This document shows, piece after piece, positions 33,105 through 41,950 of a stretch of 45,577 nt of DNA; the stretch's first letter is position 1; each line of letters opens with the position of its first letter. The notes beneath the pieces were generated by a model. That model worked only from the letters and a program-made list of their open reading frames with translations. It was not told the DNA's origin and made no database searches. The position numbers and the translations under genes were made by a program. The stretch is from Sphingomonadaceae bacterium (GTDB lineage Bacteria; Pseudomonadota; Alphaproteobacteria; Sphingomonadales; Sphingomonadaceae): NCBI GenBank assembly GCA_947476735.1, contig CANJRZ010000005.1, positions 1 to 45,577 on the forward strand, read 5' to 3'.

Positions 33105-36100
33105 ATGCTTGCCTCGATCGTCCGCTGGTCGCTCGGTTTTCCGAGGCTGCTACTGTTCATCGCCCTGCTGCTCATCGGCTATGGGGTGCTGACGGTCGCT
33201 CATGCGAAATATGACGTCTTTCCCGAGTTCGTGCCAGCTCAGGCTGAGGTGGCTACCGAAGCACCGGGGCTGACCGCCGAGCAGGTCGAGCAGCTCGTCA
33301 CCCGGCCGATCGAACAGGCGGTCAACGGCGCCGCGGGGGTCGCCTCGGTCCGGTCGGAATCGATCCAGGGGCTGTCGCTGGTCAATATCCAGTTCGCCGA
33401 GGGCTCCGAGCCGTTCCGTGCGCGGCAGATCGTCGCCGAAAGCCTCGGCGAGGCGGCATCGTCGCTGCCGGCCGGGGTGAAGGCGCCGAAGGTCGCGCCG
33501 CTGACCTCATCGACCATGGATCTGCTCAAGATCGGTTTCACCAGTGACCGGCTCGACCCGGCCGCGCTGCGCGCGCTGGTCCAGTGGACAATACGGCCGC
33601 GCCTGCTCTCGGTGCCCGGTGTTGCGCGGGCGACCGTCTATGGCGGTATCCTGCCGCGCATCGAGGTCCGCGCCGACCCGGTGGCATTGGCCGCACGCGG
33701 GATCGGCTTTGCCGAGCTGGTAACGGCGGTTCAGGGCTCGACCGGGGTCGCAGGCGGCGGCTTCATCGATACGCCGCAGCAACGCATCCTGGTCGACACG
33801 CGCGGGCAGGCGCGCGGTGCGGCCGACATCGCCGCGGCGCAGATCGCGAGTCCCGCCGGCACAACCGTCCGGATCGGCGATGTCGCAGATGTCCGCATGG
33901 CGCCTTCGCCCGCCACCGGCGGCGCGATCGTCATGGGCAAGCCCGGCGTGCTGATCAGCATGTCGAGCCAATATGGCGCCAACACCCTGGCGACGACGCT
34001 GGCGGTCGAGGCCGCGCTCGACGAGCTGCGGCCCTCACTCGAGAAGCAGGGCGTCACGATCCGCGCCGGCCTGCACCGCCCCGCCAATTTTATCGAGACC
34101 GCGCTCGGCAACATCTTCGACGATCTGATCATCGGCGCGGTGCTGATCGCGATCGTGCTGATGCTGTTCATGCGCAATTGGCGGACGGTGTTGATCTCGT
34201 TCGTCAGCATCCCGCTGTCGCTGCTGGCGGCGATCGTGGTTATGGACCGGCTCGGTTTCACCATCAACACGATGACCCTCGGTGGCCTTGCCGTCGCGCT
34301 GGGCGTGATCGTCGACGATGCCGTGATCGACGTCGAGAATATTGTCCGGCGGCTGCGATCGGCCGGCGAAGGCGAGGCGCCGGCCGCGGTGATCCTGTCG
34401 GCGTCACTAGAAGTCCGCGCGCCGGTCATCTACGCGACCCTGATCGTCGCCGCCGTCCTGCTCCCGGTGCTCATGCTGCATGGTCTGCAGGGCGCCTTCT
34501 TCAGCCCGCTCGCGGCGGCATTCATCCTCGCCACCCTGGCGTCGCTCGCGGTGGCGATCGTCGTCACGCCGGCGCTTTGCCTGCTGCTGATCGGCCGCAC
34601 CGAGCTGCCCGACGAACCCGCCGTCCTGCACCGTGCCAAGGACCGCTTCGGCATCTGGCTTGCGAAGGCCTGCGCGACACCGCGTACCGTCTTCATCACG
34701 GCAGGGATCTCGGTCGGACTCGCCATTGTCGGCATGTTCTTCTTCACCGCCGAATTGCTACCACCCTTCAAGGAGGGGCATTTCGTCCTCGGCGTCGCCG
34801 CCCAGCCGGGTACCTCGATCGCGGTAATGGAGGATTATGGCCGATCGATCACCCGCGGGTTGCTGGCCATCCCCGGCATTGCCACGGTCGAGCAGCAGAT
34901 CGGTCGGGCCGAAGGCGGCGAGGACAATTGGGGGACCGAGCGCAGCGAATTTCACGTCGAGCTCAAGCTGGGGCTAAGCGGCAGAGAGCAGGATCGTGTC
35001 GAGGCGGAGATCCACCATGTGCTCGATTCCTATCCCGGGCTTTCGACCGAGGTGCTCACCTTCCTGGGCGACCGGATCGGGGAATCGCTCAGCGGCGAGA
35101 CCGCATCGCTCGCGATCAGCATATATGGGGCCGATCTCGACACGCTCGACAAGATCGCGAACCAGATCGCGGCGATTTTGGGCAAGGTCCCGGGCGCCAC
35201 CGACGTCCAGCTCCAGACCCCGCCGAGCACCCCGGTCGTCCGGGTCGACCTCGATCTGCCGCGCCTCGCCCAATATGGCCTGTCCGCGAGCGAGGTGCTC
35301 ACCACCGTGCAGACAGCCTATCAGGGCGCGCCCTCGACCCAGCTCTATGAGAATGACCGCTCGATCGATGTCACCGTCACCGCCGGTTCGTCGATCGCGC
35401 AGAGCCCCGAGGGAGTGGCCGAGCTGCCGGTCCGGTCGGCCAATGGGCTGATCCTCCCGCTCGGATCGGTCGCCCATGTCTACCTCACCGATGGACGGAC
35501 CAGCATCGCCCATAATGCCGGCCGGCCACAGCAGACCGTCACCGCCAATCCCGCGCCCGGCGATGTCGGCCGGGTGACCGCCGACGCGAAGGCCGCGATC
35601 GCAGCAAAGATCAAGCTGCCGGCCGGCGTATATCTCGAATATAGCGGCACCGCCGAGGGCACGACGGCGGCGCGCAACGAGCTGCTGTTCAACAGCGCGC
35701 TGGCGATCGGCGGGGTGGTGATCCTGCTCATCCTGGCTTTCGGCAGCGGCCGGTCGGCGGTGCTGGTGCTGGCGGCGGCCCCGATGGCGCTGGTCGGCGG
35801 CGTGATCTCGGTCGCGCTGACAGGGGCGACCCTGTCGCTCGGCGCGCTGATCGGTTTCGTGACCCTGTTCGGCATTGCCGCGCGCAACGCCATCCTGCTG
35901 ATCTCACACGCCGGGCATCTGGTCGTCGAGGAAGGCCATGACTGGTCGCTCGACACGGTGATCCTGGCCACCGTCGAACGGCTTACCCCGATCCTGATGA
36001 CGGCGCTCGTCACCGCGCTCGGGCTCCTGCCGCTGGCCTTCGGCACCGGCGAGACGGGCCGCGAGCTGCAAGGGCCGATGGCGATCGTCATTCTCGGTGG

Positions 36101-36200
36101 CCTCGCCAGCTCGACGCTGATGAGCCTGATCGTGCTGCCGCCGCTGATCTGGCGCTACGGACGTCCGCCGGCGGTTCGCGACGGCGCAAGCTCCATATAA
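33105..36200 (+). CDS. RND efflux pump, CzcA/CusA-like
   Basis: A 1031-aa inner-membrane RND permease. Twelve transmembrane segments and two large periplasmic loops are apparent. VFPEFVPAQAEVATEAPGLT, the TM4 charged motif GVIVDDAVIDVEN (about residues 400-412) and GIAARNAILLISH in the C-terminal half fit the heavy-metal (HME) branch. The substrate may be metal ions or something else; no metal regulator is nearby. Its 3' end overlaps the convergent TagF-like gene by 46 bp. Confidence 0.9.
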   Translation: MLASIVRWSLGFPRLLLFIALLLIGYGVLTVAHAKYDVFPEFVPAQAEVATEAPGLTAEQVEQLVTRPIEQAVNGAAGVASVRSESIQGLSLVNIQFAEGSEPFRARQIVAESLGEAASSLPAGVKAPKVAPLTSSTMDLLKIGFTSDRLDPAALRALVQWTIRPRLLSVPGVARATVYGGILPRIEVRADPVALAARGIGFAELVTAVQGSTGVAGGGFIDTPQQRILVDTRGQARGAADIAAAQIASPAGTTVRIGDVADVRMAPSPATGGAIVMGKPGVLISMSSQYGANTLATTLAVEAALDELRPSLEKQGVTIRAGLHRPANFIETALGNIFDDLIIGAVLIAIVLMLFMRNWRTVLISFVSIPLSLLAAIVVMDRLGFTINTMTLGGLAVALGVIVDDAVIDVENIVRRLRSAGEGEAPAAVILSASLEVRAPVIYATLIVAAVLLPVLMLHGLQGAFFSPLAAAFILATLASLAVAIVVTPALCLLLIGRTELPDEPAVLHRAKDRFGIWLAKACATPRTVFITAGISVGLAIVGMFFFTAELLPPFKEGHFVLGVAAQPGTSIAVMEDYGRSITRGLLAIPGIATVEQQIGRAEGGEDNWGTERSEFHVELKLGLSGREQDRVEAEIHHVLDSYPGLSTEVLTFLGDRIGESLSGETASLAISIYGADLDTLDKIANQIAAILGKVPGATDVQLQTPPSTPVVRVDLDLPRLAQYGLSASEVLTTVQTAYQGAPSTQLYENDRSIDVTVTAGSSIAQSPEGVAELPVRSANGLILPLGSVAHVYLTDGRTSIAHNAGRPQQTVTANPAPGDVGRVTADAKAAIAAKIKLPAGVYLEYSGTAEGTTAARNELLFNSALAIGGVVILLILAFGSGRSAVLVLAAAPMALVGGVISVALTGATLSLGALIGFVTLFGIAARNAILLISHAGHLVVEEGHDWSLDTVILATVERLTPILMTALVTALGLLPLAFGTGETGRELQGPMAIVILGGLASSTLMSLIVLPPLIWRYGRPPAVRDGASSI

Positions 36201-37411
36201 CGCGCGATGGCCTCGGCGACCCGGGCACCCGAGCTTGTGCCGGGCGGCAGGTCGAACGTCTCGGCAAAGCCGCGAGATTGGGCGTTGCGATAGGCGGGAT
36301 GGGATCCGATCGCGTCGCTGATCGCATCGGCGATCCTGTTGGGGCTGTCGATGACCGGTCCGAACGCCCAATGGGCAAAGTTGGGATCGCCCTGCCAGCG
36401 GTGCCTGCCAGAATTGACGAACAGGCACGGCCGCGGCGTGCGGAGAAACTCATAGACCTGGCTGCTGACATCGCCGACATAGATGTCCGCGAGGCTGGTA
36501 TAGGTCATGTCCACCGACCGGTCGCTGCCGAGGTCGATATAGACATTGGGCAGCCGCGCGATCTCCGCGAGCGCTTCCGTCCCCTCGGTGCGCCGGTGCG
36601 GGTTGTCGAACAGGCGTACATGCGGCGCGACGATCAGGTTGAACCCCGACAGGGCCGCCAATCCCCGCACGATCTCCATCCCATGCCGGTGCCATGAACC
36701 GAGGGACGCCGAGAAATGGGGATTGTAGAGGATGACCGGCCGGGTTCTGGGGAAGATCGGCGTCGCATCACCCCGCATCAGATCGGCGGCTTCGAATTTG
36801 GGATAGCCGGTCACCGCGCTGCGGCCATGCGAGACGAGCTTCTCGGCGAACAGTCGGCGCTTGTGCTTGTCCCCGGGCATCATGACGAAGTCGAATTTCC
36901 GGATGCGCCGGTCGAAACCCACGGCCCGGTCGCCGGCGCCATGGTCGATATGCACGAGCTTCGGCCGCTTCACACCGAACCAGCGCATGATGGTCGAGGT
37001 CCGCTCGGGCAGGACGATCGCATCATAGCTCGACAGGCCCCGGCTCGCGAGGAGCAGGGTGAGCAGCTTGGGCGGGACGGTCCAGCCGAGCGCCGAACAT
37101 ATCAGGTTGAGAAGCGGCGATCCGATCTCCTCGAACCGCAGCGGCGAGCCGGGCGAATAGCGCTCGGCAAGGTCGCGAGCATAAGTGAGATGCTCGGCAT
37201 TGGGGGAGAGGATGCGGACGTCGGCATCCCAATCCCGGGCGAGCGCCACCGCGCTTGTCACGCCGTGCAGCAGCTGATGCCGTTGGGCATTGAACAGGAA
37301 AGCGACACGTTTGCGCGGTTGCGTATCGACGCGGCCGGCGAGCGGTGAGCGCGAGACCGGTCCGGGCTTTTGATCCACGCCCGGCGATTCCAGCACCATG
37401 TTCGGCATCAA
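36155..37411 (-). CDS. TagB/TagF-like glycerophosphotransferase paralog
   Basis: A 418-aa protein, the third paralog. RVAFLFNAQRHQLLHGV, IDHGAGDRAVGF, YNPHFSASLGSWHRHG, LIVAPHVRLFDN, PNVYIDLGSDRSVDM and ADIYVGDVSSQVYEF retain the likely catalytic histidines and serine pair. The start may be 37411 or an ATG four codons later. It overlaps the RND pump gene by 46 bp convergently and is divergent from the PAP2 gene. The phospho-polyol transfer role is inferred from family resemblance. Confidence 0.75.
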   Translation of the reverse strand: MMPNMVLESPGVDQKPGPVSRSPLAGRVDTQPRKRVAFLFNAQRHQLLHGVTSAVALARDWDADVRILSPNAEHLTYARDLAERYSPGSPLRFEEIGSPLLNLICSALGWTVPPKLLTLLLASRGLSSYDAIVLPERTSTIMRWFGVKRPKLVHIDHGAGDRAVGFDRRIRKFDFVMMPGDKHKRRLFAEKLVSHGRSAVTGYPKFEAADLMRGDATPIFPRTRPVILYNPHFSASLGSWHRHGMEIVRGLAALSGFNLIVAPHVRLFDNPHRRTEGTEALAEIARLPNVYIDLGSDRSVDMTYTSLADIYVGDVSSQVYEFLRTPRPCLFVNSGRHRWQGDPNFAHWAFGPVIDSPNRIADAISDAIGSHPAYRNAQSRGFAETFDLPPGTSSGARVAEAIARYMELAPSRTAGGRP

Positions 37412-37582
37412 CCATCCCTCGAACGCACCCCGACATTGGAACGCGCCCGGTAGACGCCGCCGCCGCTCCGGACCCGCACCGCAGGATTCAACAAATCACC
37501 GCAAGGCATGCGGCTTGGCGGCAATGGCGGCGTCACGGTCGGACGGGGCACTCGGGCCGCGCTGGATCGTTGAGGCGCCTAC

Positions 37583-38293
37583 ATGCAGCTGACCATGGGC
37601 AATTTCTTTCGCAAGCATTCCGCCGACCGCCGGATCCTCGTTGGCTTCCTGGTCCTGGCCGTCGTCGCCTTCGGCCTGGCCAAGCTGGCTTCCGAAGTGA
37701 TGGAAGGCGATTTTTACGCGTTCGACCGCTGGCTTCTCGAAGGCCTACGCCGCGTCGACAATCGGTCGGTCCCGCTTGGTCCCCATTGGCTGGGGCACGC
37801 GATGATCGACATAACCGCGCTGGGCGGGGTGACGGTTCTGGCGATCGTGACCGCACTGGCGACGGGCTACCTGATGGCGCGTCGGAGAACGGCCATGGGG
37901 CTGTTCGTGGCGGGTGCCATCGTCAGCGGTGGCGCGATGAGCACGTTGCTGAAACTCATCTTCGCGCGGCAACGGCCCGACCTCGTCCCGCACCTCATAG
38001 ATGTCCGGTCGCTCAGCTTTCCCAGCGGTCACGCGATGAACTCGGCGATCGTCTATCTGACCCTGGGGGCCTTGCTCGCCCGAGTGGAAAAGCGGGCCTC
38101 GGTACGCGTCTATCTTCTGTCGGCGGCAATCACGCTCACGCTGATCATCGGCTTCTCGCGCGTGTATCTGGGGGTCCACTGGCCGAGCGATGTGATCGCG
38201 GGCTGGTGCGTTGGCGCGACTTGGGCGGTTCTATCCTCGCTCGCGGCGCGAGCGCTCCAGCAACGTCGCGCCATCGACGCGACGGGCGCCTAG
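37583..38293 (+). CDS. PAP2-family membrane phosphatase
   Basis: A 236-aa protein with about six transmembrane helices. The three acid-phosphatase motifs are complete: K124...R131-P132, P147-S-G-H150, and S192-R193...H199 in SRVYLGVHWPSD. It would dephosphorylate a lipid pyrophosphate such as undecaprenyl diphosphate or phosphatidate at the periplasmic face, recycling the glycan carrier. An ATG at 37595 is an alternative start. It is the last gene of the GC-rich glycan section. Confidence 0.9.
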   Translation: MQLTMGNFFRKHSADRRILVGFLVLAVVAFGLAKLASEVMEGDFYAFDRWLLEGLRRVDNRSVPLGPHWLGHAMIDITALGGVTVLAIVTALATGYLMARRRTAMGLFVAGAIVSGGAMSTLLKLIFARQRPDLVPHLIDVRSLSFPSGHAMNSAIVYLTLGALLARVEKRASVRVYLLSAAITLTLIIGFSRVYLGVHWPSDVIAGWCVGATWAVLSSLAARALQQRRAIDATGA

Positions 38294-38343
38294 CGGAATC
38301 GGAATGAGCCATAAGCGATGTATCCGATCGGGGCTGCCGCGCT

Positions 38344-39486
38344 TCATCCGCCCGCAGTGTTCGACACCAATCGCGCTAAATCATATGCGCGCACCACACT
38401 TTCACATGCCTCGTCCCAAGAAAAGTCCTCGCTCTTCAGTCGAGCAGCCGCACCCATCCGCGTCCGGATGTCGGAATTTGCTACGAGCTTCATGATCCGA
38501 TTGACATAGGATACTATATCGTGAGGCGGGCACAGCATACCGGTCTCTCCCTCGACCAGCATCGATCGGGAGCTGGGAGCATCCGCGCTAACGATTGGTA
38601 GTCCGCTAGCCATCGCCTCAAGCATCACGTTACCGAACGTTTCGGTAGTGCTTGGAGCCAGCATGATGTCGGCAGAGGCGATAGCGCGGGCGAGATCGAC
38701 CCCGTCGAGATGTCCTGTCAGGATAGCCCCGGGCACTGCACTCAGTATCGACGCGGCAGGGCCCGCGCCGACCGCCAGAACTCGTACGCGCACACCATCC
38801 CGCTGAAGCATTCGGACAACTTGCACGAAGGCTTCGATCCCCTTTTCCAGTACTAGGCGGCCGAAGAACAGCAAGGCGATTTCATCATCGGCCAGGCCTA
38901 TTGAACGCCGCCACTCGGGGTCGCGACGTTTTGCATTGAACAAGGATCGATCGACGCCCCGGCTCCAGACGCTGGCACGATCGTCACCGCGCATGCGCTT
39001 TATCTCGGCAACGAGCGCCGGCGTCGGTGCGACGACGTGATCGCTGCGGCGGTAGAAACGCCGGAGATGCGCTTCCGCGATGGGCCGAAGCCACGCCAAA
39101 CCGTAATGTTCCAGATAGGCCTCGAACTGGGTGTGCATGCTCGCCACGATCGGGATGTTCATGCGCTTGGCGAGACTCTGCGCACGCGTGCTCAGGATGT
39201 CGGGGGTTGAGACATGTATGAGGTCGGGTGCAAATTGGATGAGGTCGCGGCGAATAGCCCGGGGAAGACCGAGCGCCAGACGAAATTCGCTTCGAACGGG
39301 CAGGGCAATCGACGGAACGGGTACGAGTGTTCCTGCAGGCTCAAAGGCGGGCGTCGCTGTCACGGGCGAATAGACGCGGACGTCATATCCGGCCTTGGCT
39401 TCCAGATAATGGACCAGCCGGTTCAACGCCTGGTTAGCGCCCTCTCGCAGATAGTTATAATTGCCTGAAAAGAGTGCGATCCGCAT
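38344..39486 (-). CDS. GT4-family glycosyltransferase (PimB/SQD2-like)
   Basis: A 380-aa enzyme. MRIALFSGNYNYLREGANQAL, HVSTPDILSTRAQ and SMHTQFEAYLEHYGL resemble the MgtA/SQD2/PimB group that glycosylates diacylglycerol-type lipids or phosphatidylinositol. The donor half has FFGRLVLEKGIEAF and STTETFGNVMLEA. It begins 3 bp after the GtrA-like gene and is the last of a three-gene operon. Sequence composition looks less GC-rich than the glycan genes to the left. Confidence 0.88.
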   Translation of the reverse strand: MRIALFSGNYNYLREGANQALNRLVHYLEAKAGYDVRVYSPVTATPAFEPAGTLVPVPSIALPVRSEFRLALGLPRAIRRDLIQFAPDLIHVSTPDILSTRAQSLAKRMNIPIVASMHTQFEAYLEHYGLAWLRPIAEAHLRRFYRRSDHVVAPTPALVAEIKRMRGDDRASVWSRGVDRSLFNAKRRDPEWRRSIGLADDEIALLFFGRLVLEKGIEAFVQVVRMLQRDGVRVRVLAVGAGPAASILSAVPGAILTGHLDGVDLARAIASADIMLAPSTTETFGNVMLEAMASGLPIVSADAPSSRSMLVEGETGMLCPPHDIVSYVNRIMKLVANSDIRTRMGAAARLKSEDFSWDEACESVVRAYDLARLVSNTAGG

Positions 39487-39489
39487 GTC

Positions 39490-39966
39490 TTAGAGGCGTC
39501 GAAAGTTAAGCATCGCGTTGAGCAGGAACATGACGAGGCCCGCAATGAGGGAGACGACCGCTCGCGCCACAAGGTAGTTGACTGGGGCCAGTTCCAGCGC
39601 TGCTGCGAAGAGACTCGTCGTCAGGACCATGCCAATGCCGGCATTGACGAGAAAATAGACGTACCCGGCCCCCATCGCACGATCGGTTCCCCTGAAGATC
39701 CACATCCGGCCAAATGCATAATGAAGCGTCGTTGCGATGACAAAGGAGAGGGACGTTGCCGGTACCTTCGGCATATGGAGCCGTTCGACGAGCAGCCAAA
39801 GCAGAATGAGGCCAACAACGAAGGTGCCACAGCTTATCACGGTGTTTCGCCCGAGCATGCCTGCGGCATTCATGGATAGCAATCTCCCGCGGAGGCCTTG
39901 CCTACTTGGAGTCCTCGGCACGGTTTCGGATCTCTCAACCTTCGCTGTGGGGGCGCCGGTCCGCAT
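39490..39966 (-). CDS. GtrA-family membrane protein
   Basis: A 158-aa protein with four transmembrane helices in the GtrA pattern, including NTVISCGTFVVGLILLWLL, SFVIATTLHYAFGRMWIFRG and VSLIAGLVMFLLNAMLNFRRL. GtrA proteins are thought to flip lipid-linked sugars or assist glycosylation at the membrane. Its start overlaps the upstream stop as TAATG, and the GT4 gene follows after 3 bp, so the three are probably co-expressed. Confidence 0.87.
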   Translation of the reverse strand: MRTGAPTAKVERSETVPRTPSRQGLRGRLLSMNAAGMLGRNTVISCGTFVVGLILLWLLVERLHMPKVPATSLSFVIATTLHYAFGRMWIFRGTDRAMGAGYVYFLVNAGIGMVLTTSLFAAALELAPVNYLVARAVVSLIAGLVMFLLNAMLNFRRL

Positions 39967-40655
39967 TAGGCTACAATTGCTACGCCGTGCGGGGATGCAA
40001 TACTGTCGGCGGAATCCACTTCGTCAGGCCAGACGGAGCGGCGCCTCAGGTCCTTCGTCAGGAAAAGGATCGGCAGCTTCAAGAACAGCAGCTCGGAATG
40101 AATGAAACGGTCTATCGCCCGCTCCCACCATACGGGTTCGCGCTTGCCATGTGCTGTCAGCCAACCGTCATACGGCGCCCAGTGGCTGGGCTCGTCCTTC
40201 TGTATGATGCTGAAGATCCGCATCAGTACATCGTCGCCCCGCACGAGCGGGTGGCGAAGAAGAACTTGCACCTGGCGGTGACCGCGCTTCTCAGTGAGCG
40301 AGATCACACGGCACAGCCGCTCGAACAACCCGTCCTGGTCTATGATCACCTGCGTGTTGAGATGGTCGATGGTCGTTCCGAACATGATCTCAATGAAGCG
40401 GTCAATATGTCCGCAGGTCCGATCGACCGCATATGGCATAACTCCGCGCAATTCGAACCACCGGCGAAACATCAAATAATGCTTTCGTTCGTCGCAGCGG
40501 TGCTTTTGGATCGCATCAATCAGATCTTTGTCGTCAGGCGCGCGCGCTCGAACGCGATCCAGCACACGATCGATCGCGGTATAGCCGCGGTGTTCGTTGT
40601 AGATGTAGATGGACCCGAGCAAATCGAGGTAACGTTTGCGGAGCGAGGTAAACAT
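39966..40655 (-). CDS. Ferritin-like diiron-type protein
   Basis: 229 aa from ATG 40655; an in-frame extension upstream to 40757 looks non-coding. The ligand pattern of a four-helix di-metal protein is visible: E21 (YNEHRG), E56-x-x-H59 (DERKH) and E155-x-x-H158 (DEPSH), with further acidic residues in between. It may be an oxidase, hydroxylase or desaturase acting on a lipid or glycolipid, given the GtrA and GT4 partners. The substrate is unknown. Confidence 0.75.
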   Translation of the reverse strand: MFTSLRKRYLDLLGSIYIYNEHRGYTAIDRVLDRVRARAPDDKDLIDAIQKHRCDERKHYLMFRRWFELRGVMPYAVDRTCGHIDRFIEIMFGTTIDHLNTQVIIDQDGLFERLCRVISLTEKRGHRQVQVLLRHPLVRGDDVLMRIFSIIQKDEPSHWAPYDGWLTAHGKREPVWWERAIDRFIHSELLFLKLPILFLTKDLRRRSVWPDEVDSADSIASPHGVAIVA

Positions 40656-41193
40656 TGAGCGGTCCGGTGCAATAGCCGCAGCCGAAATAGGCGCGGGCGT
40701 AAAAGAGGCGGTCGTGCGATAAGTTCCGAGAACACCACAATCTGGGCAAGGTTGCACAGCGTGCCCGTCGGCACGCCGCCCGCGACATTGGGAACGACGA
40801 TCTAGCCACTGGTCGCCCTCGCGCCTACCGTGTCAGCGAGATCTTCACCAGATCGGTTTGATCGCCAAAAGATCCGTCCTGGCGGAGGAGGCTGGGTCTT
40901 GGTGGCGTCCCCGCAAGCGGCTAAGATCGCCACCATCATCAGGGTAGAAATCGGATCATGAAACGCCCCAGCAAAAAACGGAGCGTGCTATCTATCCATG
41001 ATCCCCGATAAACGGCGTTCCGAAATTATATCAAGTGCCCAGCTATGGTTGGTCGGCACACGCGTCCGTCGGGTCTAGCCGAGTGACCTGGAAATTGCCC
41101 CATAAGCGGTCGAGAGGCTATTTCGGGCGGACATCTCGGTGCTCCGCGTTGCAGCGCTCGCAGTGCGCGGACTTGGGCAAAGTTCGCAATTGA

Positions 41194-41215
41194 GTTCGCA
41201 CTGTATGGTGCGAAC
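41194..41215. repeat. Inverted repeat GTTCGCAC/GTGCGAAC
   Basis: A perfect 8-bp inverted repeat with a 6-bp spacer. AGTTCGCA also occurs just before it at 41181, as a direct repeat. It is a likely protein-binding site. Confidence 0.6.
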
Positions 41216-41273
41216 CAAACACTGCGTACTTTGGGGCCGTCAAAGTGCCTGTTTTCGGGATACTTGGATCGAA

Positions 41274-41673
41274 GTGCGCACCCGGAATCGCGAAGAAAAA
41301 AACTCTGCGTGGGACGAGGGGCGGTACCGGCCCACTCATTGATCCTAACTCTTGCATGCCCCCCTCCGCCCGGCCGGCGAGCGACCATCCCACGGCGGGG
41401 AATGGCCTCGCGATTGGGGAAACCCTCCCCCCTCCAAAATGATCGCAGTGCGCACGGTGGATCGGGTGCGGTCTAGGCGTGGAGGGTGCTGGAGTTTTGA
41501 CCCCGGGGGGAGGGCGCAGCTTCCCACACTGCTGCGTAGGGTCGCCGAACCGGTCATGGCTCGCCTTGACCGCGGATTCGGGCTCGACGATACTAATTGA
41601 CACTTCGCACAGAGCAGAACACCCCTACGGGGTGGCCCCGACTTTTTAGTTTCGATTTTTTTCGAGTGCGCAC
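41274..41673. repeat. Three GTGCGCAC palindromes and a diverged direct repeat
   Basis: GTGCGCAC occurs at 41274-41281, 41448-41455 and 41666-41673. The second and third head a diverged direct repeat, GGATCGGG(T/A)GCGGTC(T/G)AGG, continuing to a TGACCCC block about 35-45 bp further on. The arrangement recalls plasmid iterons. Confidence 0.5.
41620..41634. terminator. Possible hairpin terminator
   Basis: CACCCC-TAC-GGGGTG forms a strong small hairpin; T-rich stretches follow 8 and 20 bp later (TTTTT, TTTTTTT). The gap before the T-run makes a true intrinsic terminator uncertain. Confidence 0.3.
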
Positions 41674-41950
41674 GAAGGATCGGGAGCGGTCGAGGTCTAT
41701 AGCCTCGCCCGGAACTGACCCCCCGCCACCCCATCACCTCGTCTGCTCCTCGACAATTGCCAGCCGTCGATGCGGCTCAGGTAGCTGGCGCAGCCGAGCG
41801 CGTCGCTCCATCATTATTCAGCCGCCTGGGCGTGCCTACGATCGCGATGTAGAGGACAGGCCAAACGTCCGCGTCGTTAAACCATGGCTACCGTTTTCAA
41901 TCTTCAAGTCCGTACGTGAACGCTTTCGACGCTCTGTTGGATCAGGGTGT

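Larger units (their letters stand above)
40656..41950. other. Gene-poor region with iteron-like repeats
   Basis: About 1.3 kb without a convincing gene; short frames overlap on both strands and have low-complexity, Pro/Arg-rich translations. It contains an inverted repeat GTTCGCAC-6-GTGCGAAC (41194-41215), three GTGCGCAC palindromes, a diverged ~70-bp direct repeat and a small hairpin. It lies on the outer side of the winged-helix gene and may be an origin, transfer or partition site. Confidence 0.5.

Noticed and set aside
41118-41603. 161-codon open frame on the minus strand
   Set aside because: Pro/Arg-rich low-complexity translation across the repeat region, with competing frames on both strands and no start signal.
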